Positions 36,559 to 44,209 of a stretch of 64,000 bases of DNA are shown here, piece by piece. Position 1 is the stretch's first letter; every line of letters starts with the position of its first letter. A model generated the notes under the pieces. That model saw only the letters and a list, made by a program, of their open reading frames with translations. It did not search any database and had not been told where the DNA came from. Position numbers and translations under genes: made by a program. This DNA comes from Candidatus Latescibacterota bacterium (lineage in GTDB: Bacteria > Latescibacterota > UBA2968): the NCBI GenBank assembly GCA_022824945.1, contig JAJDYX010000031.1, forward strand, positions 62,001 to 126,000. Direction: 5' to 3'.

Positions 36559-37293
36559 ATGGGACTAACAGATGCAGAACAAAAAATCTACGATCAAAAG
36601 GGATATGTGTTAAAAAAGGGATTGCTCTCATCAGATAAAATTTCCCATATCGAACGCGAAATAGCGGGCTTACACGATCGAATGGCAGAAAACGCGCCCG
36701 ATGGTATCGGAATTTCCTGGGAAGAATTCGAGGATGAGCACGCGCCCAAACGCATTCGACAGTTGATGCACAGCGAAGTGATCAGCGAGGGATTAAATCG
36801 CGCATTGCGCTGCGATCTTATGTTGGATATTATTGAGGCACTGATTGGACCAAATATCTCGCTGTATCACAGCAAGCTATTGATGAAAGCCGCACGCGAT
36901 GGCACGGCAATACCCTGGCATCAGGATTACGCGTATTGGAAACGCGAAGACAATCGGCCTTTGATGGTGAATTGCCAACTCGCTATTGACGGGACAGATG
37001 ACGAAAATGGCTGTATTCAATTCATCCCCGGCAGTCACAAATGGGGCCTGCAAGAACACGAACGCGCACAAACGAGTTTTGGCGTATTTTTGCCAGGGCA
37101 CTATCGCGAGCGAGAAGACGCGATACCCGTAGCCATGGAACCGGGCGATGGCGTGTTTTTTAGCGCGCTGACCATTCACGGGTCGGGACCAAACACATCG
37201 CACCGAGACCGCCGCATGAATACCTTTGCCTATAATGTGACGGGCAATAGCGAAGGACAATGCCGCGAGGTTTTGCGCGGGCACGCACTGTAG
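36559..37293 (+). CDS. Phytanoyl-CoA dioxygenase (PhyH) family protein
   Basis: 244 residues. The Fe(II) site is complete: H121-Q-D123 in PWHQDYAYW and His207 in TIHGSGPN, with Arg218/219 in HRDRRMN for 2-oxoglutarate. The PGSH motif (FIPGSHKWG) is also present. It should be a 2-oxoglutarate-dependent hydroxylase or related oxygenase with an unknown small-molecule substrate. It starts behind AAGGAG and is followed 28 bases later by a DUF6785-like transporter gene, which may import or export the substrate. Confidence 0.92.
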   Translation: MGLTDAEQKIYDQKGYVLKKGLLSSDKISHIEREIAGLHDRMAENAPDGIGISWEEFEDEHAPKRIRQLMHSEVISEGLNRALRCDLMLDIIEALIGPNISLYHSKLLMKAARDGTAIPWHQDYAYWKREDNRPLMVNCQLAIDGTDDENGCIQFIPGSHKWGLQEHERAQTSFGVFLPGHYREREDAIPVAMEPGDGVFFSALTIHGSGPNTSHRDRRMNTFAYNVTGNSEGQCREVLRGHAL

Positions 37294-37321
37294 GTACATA
37301 TTTTTTAGAGGAACGCCGAGA

Positions 37322-39310
37322 ATGGCAACACAAGTACCAAATATTGAACGCGAAGCCGAACAATCTCCTCGCGGGGGCATTACGCCGCGGGCCATCGGAT
37401 TGGGACTGCTCCTGGTAATACTACTGGATGTAATAGCGGTCTATGTGCGGTTTTATTATCACGGCTCGCGCATGGTGCTATCGCACATACCAATGGCCAT
37501 GCTCATCGTGTTTATTACCATGCTCATCGCGCTCGCGGTGATGGGCAGGCTTGCGCGATTCTCACTTCAATCCGGAGAATGGCACACCATTTTATCGATG
37601 GGCCTCGTGGGCGCAACCATACCGAGTTGGAGCAGCACGGGGTATTTGATCGGGTATATTTCTGCACCGTATTTCTATGCGACTGAAGACAACAACTGGG
37701 CTGAATTATTGCACCCGCATCTGCCCGATTTTATGATTCCCACCAATGATGGCAATGGAATCGCATGGTTTTTTGAAGGCCGACCCGAAGGCGCGGCCAT
37801 CCCCTGGGATATATGGGTACTTCCCTTATTCTGGTGGTTTATGGCTTTTACGGCGGCATTTGTCGTGCTGGTCTGTATAGGCGTCATTTTTAGAAAACAG
37901 TGGGTGCAAAACGAACGCCTGGCATATCCAGCCATGGCCCCCCTGATCAATATGATGTCCGAACCCGGAGGCGACAAACGCACATTGCCCGGCTTTATGT
38001 ACAATCGCCTGTTCTGGATTGGATTCGCCCTGGCATTTGGCATGATCGCCTGGAATTGTATCAATTATTTTTTGCCAAATTTCCCGCGCTTTCCCATCCA
38101 CGGAGGCAGGTGGCACATCATAGATCCACAATTTCCGCGCATTCGGGCATCGGTGGGTTTATTTTCCATCTTCTTTTCCTATTTTGCCAGCCTCGATGTG
38201 TTGCTCAGTTTATGGGTATTCGATCTCCTCTTCATTGTCGAAGGCGGCTGGCTCAATAAATTGGGATATAAATCCATGGTTCCCGTTGCCTATCGCGGCG
38301 TGTACCAATGGCAGACGCGCGGCGCGTTTGTCGTGCTGGTGATTTCGATGTTCTGGGTGGCGCGACTGCATTTGCGGGATGTGATAATGAAAGCCCTTGG
38401 CAAAGACGACAGCGTGGATGACCGCGACGAACTATTGTCCTATCGCGCCGCTGTGGTCGGCGTGGTGATGGGCCTCGCGTTTTTGTTTATCTGGATGATG
38501 CAGATGAACATGGATCCCATCATCAGTGCCCTGTTGCTCATGGCGTGTGTGTGTGGATATATTGGAATGGCGAAAATTCTGTCAGACACCGGCATGCCTT
38601 ACACGCAGATACCGGGAATTGCGTGGAATTACGTGGCACCATTTTTCGGCAATGTCGGGATTCCACCCACCACGCATGTGGCGTTTCGCTTTGCCAATTT
38701 GATTACGGGGAATGCCAAGGGTTTGTTTTTGCCAGCAACCGCACAGGTCGGCAAGTTGTCCGAGGGCATCACCGACAACCGCCGCAAGTTAATAGCCACG
38801 CTTTACATGGCTTTTGCCGTGAGTTTTGTAACGAGTATTTTTCTCACTTTGAACCTGGGCTATAACGAAGGCGCGTTTAATTTTAATGTCGCCGAGATTC
38901 CCAGAAGCGCGCGCAATTATTTCAGGAATTCCGCCAACGCGGTTAAGAATGCCGACAATCCGCCCTTTTACGTGGATAACCCCGAAAATCTGGTCTTTTT
39001 CGGCATAGGCGGTCTGGCAATGATTGGTCTCATCTTTATGCGCCACCGGTTTGTGTGGTGGCCCCTGCACCCGGTGGGCCTCGCGCTTTCGGGAACCCCA
39101 TTGATTCGCGCCAGCAGCTTTACACTATTTATCGCCTGGCTGATTAAGCTGATCATGCTCAAAGTGGGCGGCCCCTCTGTATATCACAAATCTCGGCCCT
39201 TTTTCATCGGCCTGCTCGTCGGTTATGTCCTGGGCGTAGCCCTATCCTTAATGCTGGACATAATCTGGTTCCCAGAAAGGGGCCACGCCGTGCATTTCCG
39301 CGCGGCTTAA
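37322..39310 (+). CDS. DUF6784/DUF6785-type OPT-like integral membrane protein
   Basis: 662 residues with about 13-14 hydrophobic helices, starting near residue 26 (PRAIGLGLLLVILLDVIAVY). The arrangement and length resemble the DUF6785/DUF6784 families, which look like oligopeptide-transporter (OPT)-related proteins. GMAKILSDTGMPYTQIPG in the middle is a helix-breaking region that could line a substrate path. AGAGGAACG precedes the ATG. The gene lies between a PhyH dioxygenase and purC. The transported compound is unknown. Confidence 0.8.
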   Translation: MATQVPNIEREAEQSPRGGITPRAIGLGLLLVILLDVIAVYVRFYYHGSRMVLSHIPMAMLIVFITMLIALAVMGRLARFSLQSGEWHTILSMGLVGATIPSWSSTGYLIGYISAPYFYATEDNNWAELLHPHLPDFMIPTNDGNGIAWFFEGRPEGAAIPWDIWVLPLFWWFMAFTAAFVVLVCIGVIFRKQWVQNERLAYPAMAPLINMMSEPGGDKRTLPGFMYNRLFWIGFALAFGMIAWNCINYFLPNFPRFPIHGGRWHIIDPQFPRIRASVGLFSIFFSYFASLDVLLSLWVFDLLFIVEGGWLNKLGYKSMVPVAYRGVYQWQTRGAFVVLVISMFWVARLHLRDVIMKALGKDDSVDDRDELLSYRAAVVGVVMGLAFLFIWMMQMNMDPIISALLLMACVCGYIGMAKILSDTGMPYTQIPGIAWNYVAPFFGNVGIPPTTHVAFRFANLITGNAKGLFLPATAQVGKLSEGITDNRRKLIATLYMAFAVSFVTSIFLTLNLGYNEGAFNFNVAEIPRSARNYFRNSANAVKNADNPPFYVDNPENLVFFGIGGLAMIGLIFMRHRFVWWPLHPVGLALSGTPLIRASSFTLFIAWLIKLIMLKVGGPSVYHKSRPFFIGLLVGYVLGVALSLMLDIIWFPERGHAVHFRAA

Positions 39311-39347
39311 AGCAACCATATATAATTTTCCTAAGGAGTGTATATCC

Positions 39348-40313
39348 ATGATTTCTCAAGACCAAATCCGTTCACAATTGAATAACTGTTTGTTAGAAGC
39401 CAAATTTGACCGCTGGGTGAATCAATACCAGAAAGGGAAAGTGCGGGACATCTATCTGCTCGACGACAAGCGCATTCTCATCACCACAGACCGCCAGAGC
39501 GCGTTTGACCATGTACTCGGTGCGATCCCCCTGAAGGGACAGGTATTGAACAAAACGGCAAAATACTGGTTTGATCAGACCGCAGACATCGTGCCCAATC
39601 AGGTACTTGACGTACCAGACCCCAATGTGACGGTTGCGCGCGAACTCGACATGTTACCCGTTGAAATCGTCGTGCGGCGGTACCTGACCGGCAGCACCGA
39701 CACCTCGGTGTGGACGAATTACAATAACGGCGTAAGGAAATTTTGCGGCGTAGATTTGCCCGATGGCATGATAAAAAATCAGAAATTTGACGAACCGATT
39801 ATCACGCCGACCACAAAAGCAGAAGATCACGACGAATCGATCTCGCCGGAGGAAATTGTCGAGCGCGGCCTGGTCGATGCAGACAGGTGGGCAGAAGTCG
39901 AGAACGTGGCCCTGGAATTATTCGCCCGCGGAACAGAACTGGCTGCACAGCGTGGTTTAATTCTCGTAGATACAAAATACGAGATGGGTCTGGACCCAGA
40001 GGGCAACCTGACCGTTGCCGATGAGATTCACACGCCCGACTCTTCGCGCTACTGGATCCTGGACTCTTATGAAGACCTCCATGCGCGCGGCGAAGAACCC
40101 GAAAGCCTGGACAAAGAGTTTTTGCGCCTCTGGCTCGTGGATAAGGGTATATCCGACGATAATATCCCCGAATTGGATGACGAAATTCGCACACAAGTCT
40201 CCGCGCGATACATCGACCTGTTCGAGCGCGTAACAGGCGAACCATTTGAAACCGAAGTGGATGATACGCCCATTCTCGAACGCATCGAAAAAAATATCGA
40301 GCCGTATTTTTAA
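39348..40313 (+). CDS. purC: Phosphoribosylaminoimidazolesuccinocarboxamide synthase (SAICAR synthase)
   Basis: 321 residues, the longer form of the enzyme as in yeast ADE1. Family motifs are GKVRDIYLL (ATP site), TTDRQSAFDHVLG, VARELDMLPVEIVVRRYLTG, and the C-terminal ILVDTKYEMG and DEIHTPDSSRYW. It joins aspartate to CAIR in purine synthesis, in the cytoplasm. AAGGAG lies seven or so bases before the ATG. The other purine genes are not in this window, so it is apparently isolated, or carried along with the DUF6785-like gene 37 bases upstream. Confidence 0.96.
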   Translation: MISQDQIRSQLNNCLLEAKFDRWVNQYQKGKVRDIYLLDDKRILITTDRQSAFDHVLGAIPLKGQVLNKTAKYWFDQTADIVPNQVLDVPDPNVTVARELDMLPVEIVVRRYLTGSTDTSVWTNYNNGVRKFCGVDLPDGMIKNQKFDEPIITPTTKAEDHDESISPEEIVERGLVDADRWAEVENVALELFARGTELAAQRGLILVDTKYEMGLDPEGNLTVADEIHTPDSSRYWILDSYEDLHARGEEPESLDKEFLRLWLVDKGISDDNIPELDDEIRTQVSARYIDLFERVTGEPFETEVDDTPILERIEKNIEPYF

Positions 40314-40328
40314 AAAAAGCGATCAACA

Positions 40329-40547
40329 GTGGAAGACCTGATTAACAGTTTGCTCAAGAGTCTCGAAAGTGCCAGCGGTCGCAGCATTGGGATGGTAATG
40401 GCTGTAATCGGGGCGCTGATTTGGTGGGGTGTTCATCTGATTCGCAAAATTGGTCGCAAGATGCGCAATGATGTTAGTGTGCCTGAAAAATCCAGAGACA
40501 TCCAACGACCGCAAAAGCGTTTGTCTTTGCGCGAATATCACCGGTAA
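40329..40547 (+). CDS. Small single-pass membrane protein (72 residues)
   Basis: GTG start 15 bases after purC, eight bases before the next gene. One membrane helix (about residues 19-40: GMVMAVIGALIWWGVHL) is followed by a basic IRKIGRKMR and a soluble tail. No known family is recognised. The same helix plus IR-x-IGR arrangement occurs in the 66-residue product at 52238-52438. The Shine-Dalgarno is weak, so expression is uncertain; tight packing between two good genes supports it. Confidence 0.55.
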   Translation: MEDLINSLLKSLESASGRSIGMVMAVIGALIWWGVHLIRKIGRKMRNDVSVPEKSRDIQRPQKRLSLREYHR

Positions 40548-40555
40548 GTTTATGC

Positions 40556-41716
40556 ATGAATGATCAAATCATACAACAATGTGCTGTGATGAGCGATCGG
40601 GAACTCGTGCGTACACTGACGATTGATCGGGAAAATTTCCAGGAGACTTTTCTCGTGATCGCAGAAAGTGAACGAGAAAAACGCGCATTATCCATAGAAA
40701 ACTTTATCGACGATGTCCATCTGGCACAGAATGATGAGGAAGGCGAGTCATGTAGCATTAATCAGGCGCTTGTAAAAGTACATTCGGATATTCCGCTCTG
40801 GTCAATTCTCACAATCACCAATTGCCTGGAGGACGCCTGGGTTATTCAGCGCGAATTCAGTCAATGGCTCGTTCACCACTATGTAGAAGATGGTTACACA
40901 ACGTCGTTTTTTTTCGATACCACAGAACAATTGAAATCAACACTCAGGCGTTTTTTATCTCTCGAGTTTTGGTCTGTTGATGTATCGTATGATCTCAATA
41001 CCTGGAAACCCATTTTTCAATCGCGATCCCCTGCGTTTTTGAACAAAATTATTTCGGAATTGGGCGACATTTCGCACACGGTCAAAACGCCCTTGTTTTC
41101 ACAAGATCAAAAGGGTCAACTCGTCTTGCTGGTGCATCCAGAATTTGAGAAGCAAGCGCAAGAGATCGTAGATAATAATCATACTAAAATTGAGCAACTC
41201 TACGATCGGGCTGAATATTTGGCCAGGACAAAAAATTCTGAACAGGAACTGAGAATTTACGACATCTTATCTGAATTGGTGCCCGATAATCTCGCTGTGC
41301 ATTATAATCGAGGAAATGTTTTAATTGAACTGGATCGATTAGATGAAGCGGTTGAATCCCTGATTGAAGCCATTGTTCTCGGCCTTCCCGAAATTGGGGA
41401 TAAAATTGATCTCAAACCGCGTCGAGGTAGCGGCGTTGCAGGCAATGTGAATCCATTGTTAAATCTCATGGCATTGTCTGGTGAAAATAATGAACCGCTG
41501 CATTATCCCGACTATATTGATGATGTTGAAATACTGCTGCTGCAAATTGGCGAACAACATCTGGAAAATACCCGCATTCTACACGGATTGGCCATCATTG
41601 CCGAACAGAAAAACGATATCGCGGTAGCCTGTCAGCACTACCGCGATATGCTCGCCATTGATCCTCAAAACAAAGCCGCCCAAATCCATCTTGCCTATTT
41701 GGAACAAATACAGTGA
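40556..41716 (+). CDS. TPR-containing protein of unknown function
   Basis: 386 residues, no signal peptide. The N-terminal half (about 1-210) has no clear family; the segment DGYTTSFFFDTTEQLKSTL is somewhat like RraB-type regulator-of-RNase domains, but this is weak. The C-terminal half has tetratricopeptide-like helices (LYDRAEYLARTKNSEQELRI, NRGNVLIELDRLDEAVESLI, QHYRDMLAIDPQNKAAQI). TPRs usually mediate protein contacts. It follows the small membrane protein by eight bases and converges on glpK with a 12-base gap and no visible terminator. Confidence 0.75.
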   Translation: MNDQIIQQCAVMSDRELVRTLTIDRENFQETFLVIAESEREKRALSIENFIDDVHLAQNDEEGESCSINQALVKVHSDIPLWSILTITNCLEDAWVIQREFSQWLVHHYVEDGYTTSFFFDTTEQLKSTLRRFLSLEFWSVDVSYDLNTWKPIFQSRSPAFLNKIISELGDISHTVKTPLFSQDQKGQLVLLVHPEFEKQAQEIVDNNHTKIEQLYDRAEYLARTKNSEQELRIYDILSELVPDNLAVHYNRGNVLIELDRLDEAVESLIEAIVLGLPEIGDKIDLKPRRGSGVAGNVNPLLNLMALSGENNEPLHYPDYIDDVEILLLQIGEQHLENTRILHGLAIIAEQKNDIAVACQHYRDMLAIDPQNKAAQIHLAYLEQIQ

Positions 41717-41728
41717 GAATACTATAAG

Positions 41729-43207
41729 TTACGCCAACAGTGTGCGCTCTACTGCTTTGTGCCAGCCCGCCAGCAATGCTTCGCGGCGATCTTGCGACAT
41801 CGCAGGCTCAAAAATGCGTTGCGGTGGGTTAATATCGGCAAGCGCGTCAGTATCATCCCACACGCCCGTCGTCAATCCCGCCAGCATCCCCGCCCCCAAT
41901 GCAGTCGTCTCCACATACTTTGGACGGATCACCGGTACATCCAGAATATCCGCTTGAAACTGCATCAAAAAATCATTCACCACAGCCCCTCCATCCACGT
42001 GCAAACTCGCCACAGATTGTCCGGAATCGGCGACCATCGCCTGGACGAGATCGGCGGATTGATAGGCAATGGACTCCAGGGCTGCGCGTGCCAGATGGGC
42101 GCGCCCCGTACCGCGCGTAAGCCCTACAATCGCGCCCCGCGCATCCGCATCCCAGTGCGGTGCGCCCAGGCCGGTAAATGCGGGAACGAAATACACACCC
42201 CCCGTATCGTCAATCGCCTGGGACCAGGCCTCGGTTTCAGCGGCGGTATCAATAATCCCCAAACCATCGCGCAGCCATTGAACCGTCGCCCCCGCGCTGA
42301 ACACTGCACCTTCAAGCGCGTGGGATACGCGCCCAGAAGGCCCACACGCAAGCGTCGTCAACAAACCGTGCGCGGACCGCACCGCCCGATTACCCGTTTG
42401 AAAAAGTGTAAAGCACCCCGTGCCATACGTATTTTTAATATCACCTTTGAAAACGCCGCGTTGCCCAAAAAGCGCGGCTTGCTGATCGCCCGCAATACCC
42501 CCTATTGGAATGCCCGCAGGCAAAATGCCCAAATCCACAGTAGCCCCAAAGTCGCCAGCCGATGATCGCACTTTGGGGAGTATGCCCGCGGGAATGTCAA
42601 AAATCTCCAACAACTCGTCATCCCACTTCCTATTGTGAATATTGTAAATCATCGTACGCGAAGCATTGGTATAATCAGTCGCGTGAACAGCTCCCCCTGT
42701 GAGTTTGTACAACAAAAAACTATCTACTGTGCCAAAACACACCTCACCTTGCTCCGCATGCGCACGCAGACCATAGACGCGATCGAGTAACCACGCAATC
42801 TTACTCGCCGAAAAATAAGCGTCAATAACCAATCCCGTCTTTTCGCGCACCATATCTTCGAGGCCATCTGCGCGATATAGAGCGCACAAATCCGCCGTGC
42901 GTCGGCACTGCCAGACAATCGCGTCGTGTAAGGGTTCACCCGTCCTCCTATCCCATAAAACGGTCGTCTCGCGCTGATTGGCAATGCCAATACCTTTTAT
43001 TTCTGAAACATCTATCCCCGCCTCTGTGATTGCTGCGTCAATAACTTTCAGTGTCGTATCCCATATCTCCGTCGCGTCGTGCGACACCCAGCCGGGACGT
43101 GGAAAAATTTGTCGAAACTCCGAATATCCCCGCCCCAAAATTTCCCCCTGGGAATCCAACACCAACGCGGTTGTCCCCGTTGTACCCTGATCAATACTCA
43201 AAATCAT
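41729..43207 (-). CDS. glpK: Glycerol kinase
   Basis: 492 residues from the ATG at 43207, matching the standard N-terminus MILSIDQGTTGTTALVLD; seven upstream codons are rejected. FGGY-family signatures include ANQRETTVLWDRRTGEP, DYTNASRTMIYNI, GIAGDQQAALFGQ and the FTGLGAPHWD block. It phosphorylates glycerol to sn-glycerol 3-phosphate with ATP in the cytoplasm. No glpF or glpD is next to it. The 3' end converges with the TPR gene. Confidence 0.95.
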   Translation of the reverse strand: MILSIDQGTTGTTALVLDSQGEILGRGYSEFRQIFPRPGWVSHDATEIWDTTLKVIDAAITEAGIDVSEIKGIGIANQRETTVLWDRRTGEPLHDAIVWQCRRTADLCALYRADGLEDMVREKTGLVIDAYFSASKIAWLLDRVYGLRAHAEQGEVCFGTVDSFLLYKLTGGAVHATDYTNASRTMIYNIHNRKWDDELLEIFDIPAGILPKVRSSAGDFGATVDLGILPAGIPIGGIAGDQQAALFGQRGVFKGDIKNTYGTGCFTLFQTGNRAVRSAHGLLTTLACGPSGRVSHALEGAVFSAGATVQWLRDGLGIIDTAAETEAWSQAIDDTGGVYFVPAFTGLGAPHWDADARGAIVGLTRGTGRAHLARAALESIAYQSADLVQAMVADSGQSVASLHVDGGAVVNDFLMQFQADILDVPVIRPKYVETTALGAGMLAGLTTGVWDDTDALADINPPQRIFEPAMSQDRREALLAGWHKAVERTLLA

Positions 43208-43216
43208 AATAACCCC

Positions 43217-43364
43217 ACTGCCAGCCACCAGTTGTCAGTTGTCAGCCCACCCAACCAGCCCCAGTCCCTCGCCTCTCGCCTTTCATCCTGAAAATCCTTT
43301 CATCCTGCAAATCCTGATCCGCCTTTCATCCGTGCAATCCTTAAATCCGTTTAATCCGCGATCG
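43217..43364. repeat. Mixed intergenic repeats: AGTTGTC tandem and ATCCTG/ATCCGCG 12-mers
   Basis: Between glpK and lpxH lie CCAGTTGTCAGTTGTCAG, then CAGCCCACCCAACCAGCCCC, then CCTTTCATCCTGAAAATCC and related units, ending TTTAATCCGCGATCG at 43363. The last unit provides the final codons of lpxH (KTIAD) and its TAA stop at 43353-43351. Confidence 0.65.
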
Positions 43365-44121
43365 TTTTTTCCGGTGCTGTATGCCAGTGCTTTAAGGCAA
43401 TCTCGCCATTTTCGAGCACAGCATAAGAGTCGTATCTCATCCAATCGCCCAATACAACAAGTGTCCCGCCGTCTATCGGCTCAACACTCAGCGCGTGATA
43501 GTGCCCACAAATCACAAAATCAAATCCCTCGGCAAATTTCTCTGTCGCGCTTTTAATAAAATACAAAGGCAAATATGTTTTCCTTGTCTTTCGCGTCCCT
43601 TTTTTGATACCAGCATCCGAAGACCTCGACACAATACGCGCCAGATAAGCGCCGATATCTGGATGTAACCACCGAAACAGGGCGATACACAGTGGATGCT
43701 TCAAAATGCGCCGTCGCAATTCAAATTTCCAATTTTGCTGAAAAACATCGCCGTGTGTCACATACAACCGGCGATTCTGGTGTACGACGTCGCAAAAAGG
43801 CCCGGGAAGCTCCGCCCCCACCTGATCGGATAAATAGTCTCCCAGCCAGCTATCGTGATTGCCCGGCAGATAAATGACGCGCGTTCCACTTTGAACGAGA
43901 TGGTAGAGTTCAAAGATTACGCGCGCGCCATGTGCGGGAACGACGGACCGATATTCAAACCAAAAATCGAAAAGATCACCCACAATATACAGACACTCGG
44001 CATCTTTGCGAATAGCGAGAAGAAAATCGATCAGCGCATCTTCCCGAACGCGCGGTGGACGGATATATTTGCCCCCACCTATATGCGCGTCAGAAATAAA
44101 ATAAACTTTGTCTTTTTTCAT
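43351..44121 (-). CDS. lpxH: UDP-2,3-diacylglucosamine diphosphatase-like metallophosphoesterase
   Basis: 256 residues. Calcineurin-like motifs are all present: SDAHIGGG (usually SDxHL), GDLFDFWFEY, GNHDSWLG, THGDVFQ and CGHYHAL. This set, with FDFWFEY after the GD motif, is typical of LpxH, which cleaves UDP-2,3-diacylglucosamine to lipid X in lipid A synthesis at the inner face of the inner membrane. A related phosphodiesterase function is possible. Its last five codons come from a repeat array. No other lpx gene is in the window. Confidence 0.85.
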   Translation of the reverse strand: MKKDKVYFISDAHIGGGKYIRPPRVREDALIDFLLAIRKDAECLYIVGDLFDFWFEYRSVVPAHGARVIFELYHLVQSGTRVIYLPGNHDSWLGDYLSDQVGAELPGPFCDVVHQNRRLYVTHGDVFQQNWKFELRRRILKHPLCIALFRWLHPDIGAYLARIVSRSSDAGIKKGTRKTRKTYLPLYFIKSATEKFAEGFDFVICGHYHALSVEPIDGGTLVVLGDWMRYDSYAVLENGEIALKHWHTAPEKTIAD

Positions 44122-44160
44122 AAGCCAATCGGGAAAAGGATTTTCCTCTTACACCACAAC

Positions 44161-44185
44161 TGTAGGAGCGGCATCCCTGCCGCGA
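44161..44185. repeat. REP-like palindrome GCGGCA-TCCC-TGCCGC
   Basis: GTAGGAGCGGCATCCCTGCC, followed by GCGATC, contains a perfect six-base stem (44168-44173 with 44178-44183) and a four-base loop. The GTAGGAGCGG head is reminiscent of the REP sequences of pseudomonads. It lies between lpxH and the UvrD-like gene. Confidence 0.6.
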
Positions 44186-44190
44186 TCTCA

Positions 44191-44209
44191 ACTCCTAATT
44201 CTTAATTCC
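44191..44209. repeat. AATTAGG-type tandem repeat providing the UvrD-like gene end
   Basis: CTCCTAATTCTTAATTCC on the plus strand reads GGAATTAAGAATTAGGAG on the minus strand and encodes the last residues GIKN and the TAG stop of the helicase gene. It is related to the repeat at 15195-15212. Confidence 0.6.
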
